Shown here one piece after another: positions 1-6,488 of a DNA stretch of 6,488 bases. This stretch comes from CAZIVE01 sp964542435. GTDB lineage: Bacteria; Bacteroidota; Bacteroidia; Bacteroidales; Tannerellaceae. The stretch is from the NCBI GenBank assembly GCA_964542435.1, contig CAZIVE010000143.1, positions 1-6,488 of the forward strand, given 5' to 3'. Numbering within the stretch: position 1 is the first letter of the stretch; the number at the start of each line of letters is the position of its first letter. The notes beneath the pieces are model-generated. The model was not told the DNA's origin. It ran no database searches and saw nothing but the letters and a program-made list of their open reading frames with translations. Position numbers and translations under genes: made by a program.

Positions 1-2523
1 TGTGTGTAAACGGAAAATATAGACACCACTGTTAAAAGAGCTAGTCTGAATGACAGAGGTAGGATTTTTAAGGGATAACATGAGCTTTCCTTCTGAGTTA
101 TAGGCTTCTATAGAGGAAACAGATTCAGGACTGGACAAACGGATGAAATCCTCGAAAGGTATCGGATAGAGAGACGGTGTAGTCAACGAAATCGATTCAT
201 TGGCAACAGGCCCGGAAACAGTGACTGTTGCGGGCAAACCTTCATCGGTATCATAAAGTGCGGTTACCTTATAGATATGCGATCCTGAAAGTACGTTTTC
301 ATCGGTATAAGTCAGCGTAGAGGAAGGAACGGATTTAAGCAGGACATCATCCCGATAGACTTGATAACCCGATACTTCCGGGAAAGATTCCAGATTAGAC
401 TCGATCAGTTTCAAGGAACGCTTTGAAAGAGGACGAGCCACCAACAATGGCATAGCAGACTTTTCATTCGAGAAAGAAACGGGTTGAGTGGAAAGAAGTG
501 AAGATTTCGTGATCACACCGGATTGGGAAGAGACAATCGCTCCGATAGGGAAATTGACATCAAAATCGGTTGTGTCACAAGTGTCCCACGTCACACCATC
601 GGAAGAAAGAATATTGCCTTGACCATAAAGAGAAGGTCCATCATCGGCGTATGCAGGATAAAAGTTCTTCTTATAATTGGTGACATAGAGCGAAAGAATC
701 AGATCATTCAGCGTATCAATGACGAAAGGCGTAGTCAGTTTGACCGAATTCAGTGCTTCGGGAAGTTTCGATGGAATCGCTTGTTTATAGGTACGAGAAC
801 CTTGTGCAATGAGCATAGAATAGGTAGCTGAATCAGAGGTATAAACCATCAAATGCGTAATGGTCTTCAGAGCCAATTTCGTCAAATCGGAAGCTTTCCA
901 GCGCTGACCGTAATAAAAAGGTTCTCCCTCATTATTGAACTGATAGTAGCAAGAATTGTTACCATGAACGATAGGCTTTGAAAACAAAGGAGCCGTCCAG
1001 GTAATCACCGCTTTTGTTGTAGTAGGCGTGGCAGCTGAAATAGAGGCAGGCGCTTTCAGCTGAGCCGTGGAATATCCCGACTGATTCATACCCAAAAGAT
1101 AGGTCGGATTGGATTGAATCGGATCGAGCCAATTCTTGAACTGAGTGGAATCAGAGTTGCCGTACACGTCCCAATGATAAGAGAACTTGCCATAGATATT
1201 GATACCATTGGGCTCTTCACAAGAGGAACCGCCACCGCTGAGCGTACCGATGATCAAGCCATTTTGGTTAAAAAGAGGTGAACCGGAAGATCCGCCTTCA
1301 GTAACGCCGTGACCGTGTTTGGTCTGATCGAAAGTAACGATCAAATCTGCATTGGCTATCGTCGTATCCTTGTTATCGGTATTGATCCAATTAGCCGGAT
1401 AGGGAACCATTTCAGCGAAGGTGGAGATTTTCATATAATCACCAGCCGGATGATGGATGCCGACACCGGAAACGGCAGAGAAAGCAGCGCGGTCCCAACC
1501 GTTATAATAGACGTCGTAGGTCGATGGAATCGTATGATTGAGCAGAAGAAGCATGCCGTCGGAACCATCTTGGATGGGCGAATAGGCTATTCTTCTACAG
1601 CCTGTAAGGACTTTCGGTTTGGACGGAGTCGAAGTAGATTCACAGCCGGAGAGAGAATAATGGAAATAGAAAAGCGTCTGCGTCAAGATACTGTCCGGAA
1701 CCAAGGAAGAGGATGCATCATCCTGGAAGCAATGGAAAGCAGACAAGACGTAGGGTTTCTGATCGCGAGCCGTATTATTGACCAAAGAACCGGTGCAGAG
1801 ATAGATGTAATCACCAATGCGTTGCTGAATGTAGCAGACACCTTTCTGCTGATTTTGCCATTCATCGCCTTCGGAACAGTTGACATTGACGTTGCAAGTG
1901 CCGGATGTATTGGAACCGGTGAGACGCAACTGCGATTGCGATTCCACAACAGTCAGATGATCATAACCATAACCGACATCGGAGATCGAAAGATCGGGAA
2001 GAGCTCCGGACGCAGGAAGCACATATTCAAGGATCAACTCGTCACCGGCGATAAATTCAGTGGCATAGCGCGTCGTCGTTGGATTGGTATGGTGCGTAAA
2101 AGCACCGGCGACCTGCGATTTATCAGGGTTATAGATAAAGAGTTTGCCGCCTTCGGGAATGGAGAAGGCATTGTAATAAAGCATCAACGCGATAGCGCCT
2201 TTGGCTTGGATATGTAGTTGCCACACTTTCGTGGAATCGGGAAGCGTGGTCCAAGTACCGGAATTACGAATGTTCAGATCGGTAGGAATGATCTTGGCGG
2301 TAGCCAGCGGAGCGCCGTTGCTCACCTTCCAGGCATCAACCTGCTTGAGATCCTCGATACAGAAATTGACGGGAATCTGCGTGACTTCAACCTGGCTGCG
2401 AAGCTGGTTGGAATAGGCGAAACTGGGAGGAATACCTCCTTCATTCAATTGTGCTTTTGCAGAATGAGAGACGAAAAGCGTAAGAATTAACAAGATGAAT
2501 GTGTGCAGATGAAGATGTTTCAT
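1..2523 (-). CDS. Secreted lysyl-endopeptidase-like serine protease (family S1) with T9SS sorting domain, C-terminus cut by window edge
   Basis: An uninterrupted frame of 841 codons starts at the ATG at 2523 and leaves the window without a stop. Residues 1-24 are a signal peptide (hydrophobic FILLILTLFV, cleavage likely after AKA24). Residues 25 to about 205 resemble the propeptide of this family. The protease domain spans about 208-478. Its triad is His264 (LSAFHC), Asp322 (GSDGM) and Ser413 (GGSSGSP), with the hallmark GWDR (342-345) and GIHHPAG (355-361). Cysteines C210/C435, C216/C294 and C243/C265 match the three disulfides of Achromobacter lysyl endopeptidase, recalled from memory. Fibronectin III-like strands (about 490-512), a beta-rich module (about 515-665) and a second FN3-like unit (about 717-773, GYQVYRDD) follow. 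From about 783 (SLYPIP...GVYIFRL) it is a type A T9SS sorting domain, probably missing only its last residues. The product should be surface-bound or released. Porphyromonas PepK is a known relative type. The S1-pocket Asp appears to be Asn442, so lysine specificity is doubtful. Confidence 0.93.
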   Translation of the reverse strand, partial: MKHLHLHTFILLILTLFVSHSAKAQLNEGGIPPSFAYSNQLRSQVEVTQIPVNFCIEDLKQVDAWKVSNGAPLATAKIIPTDLNIRNSGTWTTLPDSTKVWQLHIQAKGAIALMLYYNAFSIPEGGKLFIYNPDKSQVAGAFTHHTNPTTTRYATEFIAGDELILEYVLPASGALPDLSISDVGYGYDHLTVVESQSQLRLTGSNTSGTCNVNVNCSEGDEWQNQQKGVCYIQQRIGDYIYLCTGSLVNNTARDQKPYVLSAFHCFQDDASSSLVPDSILTQTLFYFHYSLSGCESTSTPSKPKVLTGCRRIAYSPIQDGSDGMLLLLNHTIPSTYDVYYNGWDRAAFSAVSGVGIHHPAGDYMKISTFAEMVPYPANWINTDNKDTTIANADLIVTFDQTKHGHGVTEGGSSGSPLFNQNGLIIGTLSGGGSSCEEPNGINIYGKFSYHWDVYGNSDSTQFKNWLDPIQSNPTYLLGMNQSGYSTAQLKAPASISAATPTTTKAVITWTAPLFSKPIVHGNNSCYYQFNNEGEPFYYGQRWKASDLTKLALKTITHLMVYTSDSATYSMLIAQGSRTYKQAIPSKLPEALNSVKLTTPFVIDTLNDLILSLYVTNYKKNFYPAYADDGPSLYGQGNILSSDGVTWDTCDTTDFDVNFPIGAIVSSQSGVITKSSLLSTQPVSFSNEKSAMPLLVARPLSKRSLKLIESNLESFPEVSGYQVYRDDVLLKSVPSSTLTYTDENVLSGSHIYKVTALYDTDEGLPATVTVSGPVANESISLTTPSLYPIPFEDFIRLSSPESVSSIEAYNSEGKLMLSLKNPTSVIQTSSFNSGVYIFRLHT

Positions 2524-2590
2524 GAGTAAACGATATAAGATGATACATAAGAGAGAGAAAGTGCGATGAAATCGCTGTAAAAAAAAATAT
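2524..2590. other. Spacer between polyprenyl synthase and protease genes
   Basis: This 67-bp AT-rich gap lies between the synthase stop codon and the protease ATG, both on the minus strand. Read on the minus strand it begins with a run of nine T (2587 to 2579), followed by a short inverted repeat, GCGAT-TTC-ATCGC (2562-2574). The T-run precedes the hairpin rather than following it, so this is not a standard intrinsic terminator in either direction. I see no convincing TTTG/TAnnTTTG promoter pair for the protease. Read-through from the synthase gene is possible, but nothing here proves an operon. Confidence 0.6.
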
Positions 2591-3565
2591 TTACTTGGAA
2601 CGCTCAACGATATAGTCGGTGAGCATCATCAACGAATCACGAGCCGGTGAATCAGGGAAAGCACGGAGCACGGAGATGGCCTGATCCCGATAGAAATTCA
2701 TTCGTCGCGTAGCATAATCAATACCTCCCGCATGTTTGGCGAAGGCGATAAGATAGTTGACGTTATCCGAAGAAAAAGATCTCGATTTAATAATATCGAG
2801 ACAAGAATTGGCTTCCTGAGGCGTAGCAGTCTGTATGGCATGCAGCAGCGGAAGCGTGATCTTTCCTTCACGGATGTCGTTGCCGGTCGGTTTCCCGATA
2901 TTGGAATCATTGAAATAATCGAAGATATCGTCCTTTATCTGGAAGGCATAACCGAGACATTCGCCAAAAAGACGACTCTTTTCGATGAATTCTTGTGGTG
3001 CTCCCGAGGTGATAGCTCCGATTTCAGCACACGCAGAGAGCAATACGGCCGTCTTTTTCTTGATGACTTGCAGATAGTTTTCCTCGTCGATGATGATTTC
3101 ATCGGCAGATTCGAGCTGTTTGATCTCGCCCTCAGAAAGGGAGCGTCCCAGATTGGAGACGATGGAAATGACCCGCAAATCGGCGGTCATGATGGAACGT
3201 ACCAATGCGGAAGAGAGAATGTAATCACCCACCAGCACAGAGATACGGTTGTCGTAAATGGCGTTTAACGAAGGTACACCGCGGCGGATCTTGGTTTCAT
3301 CGATGACATCGTCATGAATGAGCGTGGCCGTGTGAAGAAGTTCGATGAGAACGGCCGAATTGATGGAGTTCTCCGTCACCGTCCCGCAAGACTTTGCCGT
3401 AAGCAGAAGCAACAGCGGACGGATATGTTTTCCCGTCGATGCCATCACCTTTTCGATAGCGGACTCCAGGAGCGCTGTCTGACTACGTAGAGAGGTATCA
3501 AAGTCTTCGTTGAAGTGCTTAAACTCTACCGCAACCGGTTCTTCGATTTGTTTCCGATCGATCAT
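2591..3565 (-). CDS. Trans long-chain polyprenyl diphosphate synthase (octaprenyl/heptaprenyl type)
   Basis: This 324-residue protein adds isopentenyl diphosphate units to an allylic primer to build an all-trans polyprenyl diphosphate, probably the menaquinone side-chain precursor. Motifs appear in family order: GKHIRP (45-50, IPP binding), the first Asp-rich motif DDVID (85-89) followed by R94-R95, GEIKQ (146-150), KKT (170-172), and the second Asp-rich motif DDIFD (212-216) preceded by Q209 and K211. GKPTGND is at 224-230. Its length is normal for the family. The residues before the first motif (HTATLIHDD) are small at positions -4 and -5, like E. coli IspB (HTATLLHDD), favouring a long product; exact chain length cannot be read. 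I chose ATG 3565 because the further in-frame extension to 3688 is a non-family tail that overlaps the polA start. The divergent neighbour is polA. Confidence 0.93.
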   Translation of the reverse strand: MIDRKQIEEPVAVEFKHFNEDFDTSLRSQTALLESAIEKVMASTGKHIRPLLLLLTAKSCGTVTENSINSAVLIELLHTATLIHDDVIDETKIRRGVPSLNAIYDNRISVLVGDYILSSALVRSIMTADLRVISIVSNLGRSLSEGEIKQLESADEIIIDEENYLQVIKKKTAVLLSACAEIGAITSGAPQEFIEKSRLFGECLGYAFQIKDDIFDYFNDSNIGKPTGNDIREGKITLPLLHAIQTATPQEANSCLDIIKSRSFSSDNVNYLIAFAKHAGGIDYATRRMNFYRDQAISVLRAFPDSPARDSLMMLTDYIVERSK

Positions 3566-3570
3566 AGACG

Positions 3571-3639
3571 CAAAAGTAGCAAAAAGTATTGAGTGAGCGA
3601 GTTTTTTAGTACATTTACGAAAAATTAGTTCCAAAAATA
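3571..3639 (-). promoter_or_regulatory. Candidate promoter elements for the polyprenyl synthase gene
   Basis: Two exact matches to the Bacteroidota -7 consensus TAnnTTTG lie on the minus strand upstream of ATG 3565: TATTTTTG (3639 to 3632) and TACTTTTG (3578 to 3571). The distal one would leave a leader of about 60 nt. The proximal one would give an almost leaderless transcript. Neither has a clear TTTG -33 box at the expected distance, and the region is T-rich on this strand, so chance matches are likely. Confidence 0.3.
3588..3617 (+). promoter_or_regulatory. polA: Candidate polA promoter
   Basis: ATTG (3588-3591) and TACATTTA (3610-3617) are 18 bp apart and approximate the Bacteroidota TTTG / TAnnTTTG promoter, each with one departure from consensus. 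A start near 3623 would give a leader of about 30 nt. No Shine-Dalgarno sequence precedes the polA ATG; the leader just before it (AAGAATTAGAAGT) is A-rich, as is usual in this phylum. Confidence 0.3.
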
Positions 3640-3653
3640 TAAGAATTAGAAGT

Positions 3654-6422
3654 ATGAAGCTCTTCCTTGTGGATGCGTACGCACTCATTTACCGTTCCTA
3701 TTACGCCTTTATAAAAAACCCGCAGATCAACTCGAAAGGGGTGAACACGTCGGCGATATTCGGATTCATCAACAGCTTGCAGGATGTGATGAAGCGAGAG
3801 AATCCATCGCATCTCGCCATCGCCTTTGATCCGAGCGGACCTACGTTCCGACACGAGGCATTCGAACAGTACAAGGCGCAGCGCGAGGAGACGCCCGAAG
3901 TGATCCGCCAATCCGTTCCGGTCATCAAGGAGATCATCGAGGCTTACCACATTCCTATATTAGAGGTGCCGCATTTCGAGGCGGACGATGTCATCGGCAC
4001 CGTTTCACTTCGGGCGGAAAAAGAGGGCTTCGAGGTCTATATGATGACGCCCGACAAAGACTACGGTCAGCTGGTCAGCGAGCATATCTTCATGTATCGT
4101 CCCAAATACGGCGGTGGTTATGAGGTGATGGGCATTCCGGAAGTGCTGGAGAAATATTCGATTTCATCGACAAATCAGGTCATCGACCTGCTTGGACTGA
4201 TGGGCGACACTTCGGATAACATTCCGGGCTGTCCGGGAATCGGCGAGAAGACGGCTGTGAAACTGCTCAGCGAATTCGGCAGCATAGAGAATCTGCTGGT
4301 GAACACCGACAAACTCAAAGGTGCCATGAAAACGAAAATCGAGACGAACGCCGAACAGATCAAATTCTCCAAATTCCTCGCGACCATCAAACGCGATGTG
4401 CCGATTGCGTTCGAAGCAGAGAAATGTCTGCGCGACGAACCCAACAAGGAAAAACTGATCGAGATCTACGAACGACTCGAGTTCCGGAAGTTCCGTGAGG
4501 ACTTGACGAAGGAAAATGTTAAGGAAATTAAAAAATCAGAGCCTATTCAAGGTTCGCTCTTCGCAGAATTCGCGACCGAGGGGACGGAAGAACCCAAAAA
4601 TTCAATTCTCGCGGACTTAACTTCAACGCCTCATAGCTATTATTTGGCTGATAATGAGGAAAAACAGGTGCAATTGGCAGCCAAACTTTCGTGTCAGGAA
4701 AAATTCGCGTTTGACACGGAAACAGACCATATTGAGCCAACGCGGGCCCATCTCGTGGGAATGTCGTTCGCTGTGAACGAACACGAGGCTTGGTACGTGC
4801 CGGTTCCCGAGGAAAGGAGCGAGGCGAAAAAAGTGGTGGACCGTTTTGCGTCGGTTTTACAAAATGAGAAAATCGAGAAGATCGGACAGAACATCAAGTT
4901 CGACATCATCGTGATGCGCCGTTACGATGTGAAGGTGGCCGGAAAGATTTTCGACACGATGCTGGCCCATTATCTGCTCAATCCCGAACTGAAGCATAAC
5001 ATGGATTACCTTGCCGAACGTTACCTCAACTATAAAACGGTGCACATCGAGGAACTGATCGGCGCGAAAGGCAAAATGCAAAAGACGATGCGCGACGTGC
5101 CCATCGATCAGATCTACGAATATGCTGCCGAAGATGCCGACATCACCTGGCAGCTCTTCCGCTTCTTCGCACCCAAACTGAAGGAGGCGAACGTGGAAAA
5201 ACTCTTCGACGAGATCGAGATGCCGCTCGTCTATGTGCTCGCCGACATGGAATCAACCGGCGTCACCGTCGATACGAAAGCGTTGTCGGATTCGTCGCGC
5301 GAGATGACCGACACGATGAACCGCATCGAAAAGGAGGTTCACGAAATGGCCGGTGAGGATTTCAACATCAACTCCACACGGCAGGTCGGCGAGATTCTCT
5401 ACAACAAACTCAACCTCGGCGAAAACATCAAAAAGACCAAGACGGGCGGACTGAGCACCAACGAGGAGACGCTGGAGAAACTGCGCAGCAAACATCCCAT
5501 CGTGGAAAAGATTCTCGAATATCGCACCTACAAGAAACTGCTCGGCACCTACATCGACGCGCTGCCGAAACTGATCAATCCCGAAACAGGCAAGATCCAT
5601 ACCTCATACAATCAAGCGGTGACTGCCACAGGACGACTCAGTTCCACCAATCCCAACCTGCAGAACATTCCGGTGCGCGAGGAATTGGGACGCGAGATCC
5701 GCAAGGCTTTCATCCCCGAAAACGAAAGCTGCATCTTCTTCTCCGCCGACTATTCACAGATCGAGCTTCGCATCATGGCCCATCTCAGCGGCGACGAAAA
5801 CATGATCGCTGCCTTCCGCTCGGGTGCCGACATCCACGCAGCGACAGCCGCGAAGATCTATAACGTGAGCATCGACGAGGTGACAAAGGAGATGCGCCGC
5901 AAAGCAAAGACGGCCAACTTCGGCATCATCTACGGCATCTCGGTGTTCGGATTGGCCGAAAGACTGGAGATTCCGCGCGGCGAAGCGAAGGAACTGATCG
6001 ACGGTTATTTTCAGACCTATCATCGCATCAAGGAATATATGAACGAGAGCATCGAGCGCGCGAAAACCAACGGTTATGTCGAGACCATCTTTCATCGCAA
6101 ACGCTTCCTGCCTGACATCAATTCGCACAATGCCGTGGTGCGCGGTTATGCCGAACGCAACGCCATCAATGCGCCGATCCAAGGCAGTGCCGCCGACATC
6201 ATCAAACTGGCCATGAACCGCATCTACGCGCGCTTCGAAAAGGAAGGTCTGCGCAGCAAGATGATTCTGCAGGTACACGATGAACTCAATTTCAACGTCT
6301 ATCAAGAGGAACTCGACGAGGTGAAAAAGATTGTCCTCGATGGCATGGAGAACGTCATTCCACTGCAAGTCCCGCTGATTGCCGACTGCGGCACTGGCAT
6401 AAACTGGCTCGAAGCGCACTAA
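3654..6422 (+). CDS. polA: DNA polymerase I with 5'-nuclease, 3'-5' proofreading and polymerase domains
   Basis: This complete 922-residue protein removes RNA primers, fills gaps and proofreads during lagging-strand replication and excision repair. The 5'-nuclease domain (1 to about 290) shows LFLVDAYALIYRS with D7, AFDPSGPTFR (57-66), EADDVIGT (from 109), GDTSDN (184-189) and the helix-hairpin-helix GCPGIGEKTA. A low-complexity linker covers about 285-345. The 3'-5' exonuclease keeps all three motifs: DTET (D354, E356), GQNIKFD (D417) and YAAEDAD (Y490, D494), so proofreading is predicted active, unlike Taq-type enzymes. The polymerase domain has motif A DYSQIELR (D699), motif B RRKAKTANFGIIYG (R748, K752, F756, Y760) and motif C QVHDEL (D876). 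The O-helix residue is Phe, as in E. coli. Length is close to E. coli Pol I (928). ATG 3654 is right because the conserved N-terminus begins at once. It is transcribed divergently from the polyprenyl synthase gene. Confidence 0.98.
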   Translation: MKLFLVDAYALIYRSYYAFIKNPQINSKGVNTSAIFGFINSLQDVMKRENPSHLAIAFDPSGPTFRHEAFEQYKAQREETPEVIRQSVPVIKEIIEAYHIPILEVPHFEADDVIGTVSLRAEKEGFEVYMMTPDKDYGQLVSEHIFMYRPKYGGGYEVMGIPEVLEKYSISSTNQVIDLLGLMGDTSDNIPGCPGIGEKTAVKLLSEFGSIENLLVNTDKLKGAMKTKIETNAEQIKFSKFLATIKRDVPIAFEAEKCLRDEPNKEKLIEIYERLEFRKFREDLTKENVKEIKKSEPIQGSLFAEFATEGTEEPKNSILADLTSTPHSYYLADNEEKQVQLAAKLSCQEKFAFDTETDHIEPTRAHLVGMSFAVNEHEAWYVPVPEERSEAKKVVDRFASVLQNEKIEKIGQNIKFDIIVMRRYDVKVAGKIFDTMLAHYLLNPELKHNMDYLAERYLNYKTVHIEELIGAKGKMQKTMRDVPIDQIYEYAAEDADITWQLFRFFAPKLKEANVEKLFDEIEMPLVYVLADMESTGVTVDTKALSDSSREMTDTMNRIEKEVHEMAGEDFNINSTRQVGEILYNKLNLGENIKKTKTGGLSTNEETLEKLRSKHPIVEKILEYRTYKKLLGTYIDALPKLINPETGKIHTSYNQAVTATGRLSSTNPNLQNIPVREELGREIRKAFIPENESCIFFSADYSQIELRIMAHLSGDENMIAAFRSGADIHAATAAKIYNVSIDEVTKEMRRKAKTANFGIIYGISVFGLAERLEIPRGEAKELIDGYFQTYHRIKEYMNESIERAKTNGYVETIFHRKRFLPDINSHNAVVRGYAERNAINAPIQGSAADIIKLAMNRIYARFEKEGLRSKMILQVHDELNFNVYQEELDEVKKIVLDGMENVIPLQVPLIADCGTGINWLEAH

Positions 6423-6480
6423 GGTGATAACTTTTTCGCGTTGTCACCCCTTTATCACCGTCGCCATTTTCTCATTTTCT
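6423..6480 (+). terminator. Inverted repeat with two alternative right arms after polA, probable terminator
   Basis: Directly after the polA stop, GGTGATAAC (6423-6431) pairs with GTTGTCACC (6440-6448), giving a 9-bp stem with one G-U pair and an 8-nt loop. The first eight bases of the same left arm also pair perfectly with TTATCACC (6452-6459). Two adjacent copies of CATTTTCT (6465-6472, 6473-6480) follow and supply a T-rich, though C-interrupted, tail. A transcription terminator or 3'-end stabiliser is the simplest reading. The tail is weak for a classical intrinsic terminator. Confidence 0.45.
6465..6480. repeat. Tandem 8-bp direct repeat CATTTTCT x2
   Basis: Two exact, immediately adjacent copies of CATTTTCT lie downstream of the polA hairpin. 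They may be the pyrimidine-rich tail of the terminator or a simple slippage duplication. No function is demonstrated. Confidence 0.6.
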
Positions 6481-6488
6481 CACTCAAA

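Noticed and set aside
1309..2217. A 302-codon plus-strand open frame, plus smaller plus-strand frames at 523-831 and 2218-2490
   Set aside because: They lie antisense to the protease gene, whose minus-strand frame is open from 2523 to the window edge and carries a signal peptide, catalytic triad and sorting domain. The plus-strand translations show no recognisable motif.
2562..2587. Hairpin plus T-run after the polyprenyl synthase as an intrinsic terminator
   Set aside because: On the minus strand the T-run comes before the short 5-bp stem, and on the plus strand A residues follow it. The order is wrong for a terminator in either direction.
3566..3688. A 41-residue N-terminal extension of the polyprenyl synthase starting at 3688
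   Set aside because: It would overlap the first codons of polA, cover the whole divergent spacer, and add a hydrophobic tail not found in this soluble enzyme family. ATG 3565 gives the normal length.
5754..6419. A 221-codon minus-strand open frame opposite the end of polA
   Set aside because: It overlaps the strongly conserved polymerase motifs A, B and C of polA and has no family features. It is a shadow of codon bias on the other strand.
1..6488. tRNA, rRNA, CRISPR array, insertion sequence or phage attachment site
   Set aside because: Almost the whole window is filled by three protein genes. The short spacers contain no cloverleaf-like sequence, no regularly spaced repeats and no transposase or terminal inverted repeats.

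Overview
This window looks like ordinary chromosomal DNA from a member of the Bacteroidota, probably order Bacteroidales. It has roughly balanced base composition by eye. Three things point there: a secreted protease ending in a type IX secretion (T9SS) sorting domain, AT-rich translation starts without a clear Shine-Dalgarno sequence, and a DNA polymerase I and polyprenyl synthase that read like Bacteroidales versions. The genus cannot be fixed from the sequence alone.

Layout, left to right. Positions 1-2523 (minus strand) hold nearly all of a large secreted serine endopeptidase of the lysyl-endopeptidase type. It runs off the left edge inside its C-terminal sorting domain, so it has no stop codon here. 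A 67-bp spacer follows (2524-2590). Next is a trans long-chain polyprenyl diphosphate synthase on the minus strand (2591-3565). An 88-bp divergent spacer (3566-3653) separates it from polA, a complete three-domain DNA polymerase I on the plus strand (3654-6422). The last 66 bases (6423-6488) hold an inverted repeat with two alternative right arms and a tandem 8-bp repeat, probably the polA transcription end.

The three genes do not form one pathway. The polyprenyl synthase probably makes the side chain of menaquinone. PolA handles Okazaki-fragment processing and repair. The protease would be exported across both membranes and sorted to the cell surface or medium. The protease and synthase share a strand and could be co-transcribed; polA is divergent.

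I found no sign of an undescribed multi-gene system. The most interesting point is that the protease keeps the full lysyl-endopeptidase fold signature and catalytic triad, but appears to have Asn where the archetype has the lysine-selecting S1 Asp, and Ser where it has the S1-associated His. Its cleavage preference may therefore differ from lysine.
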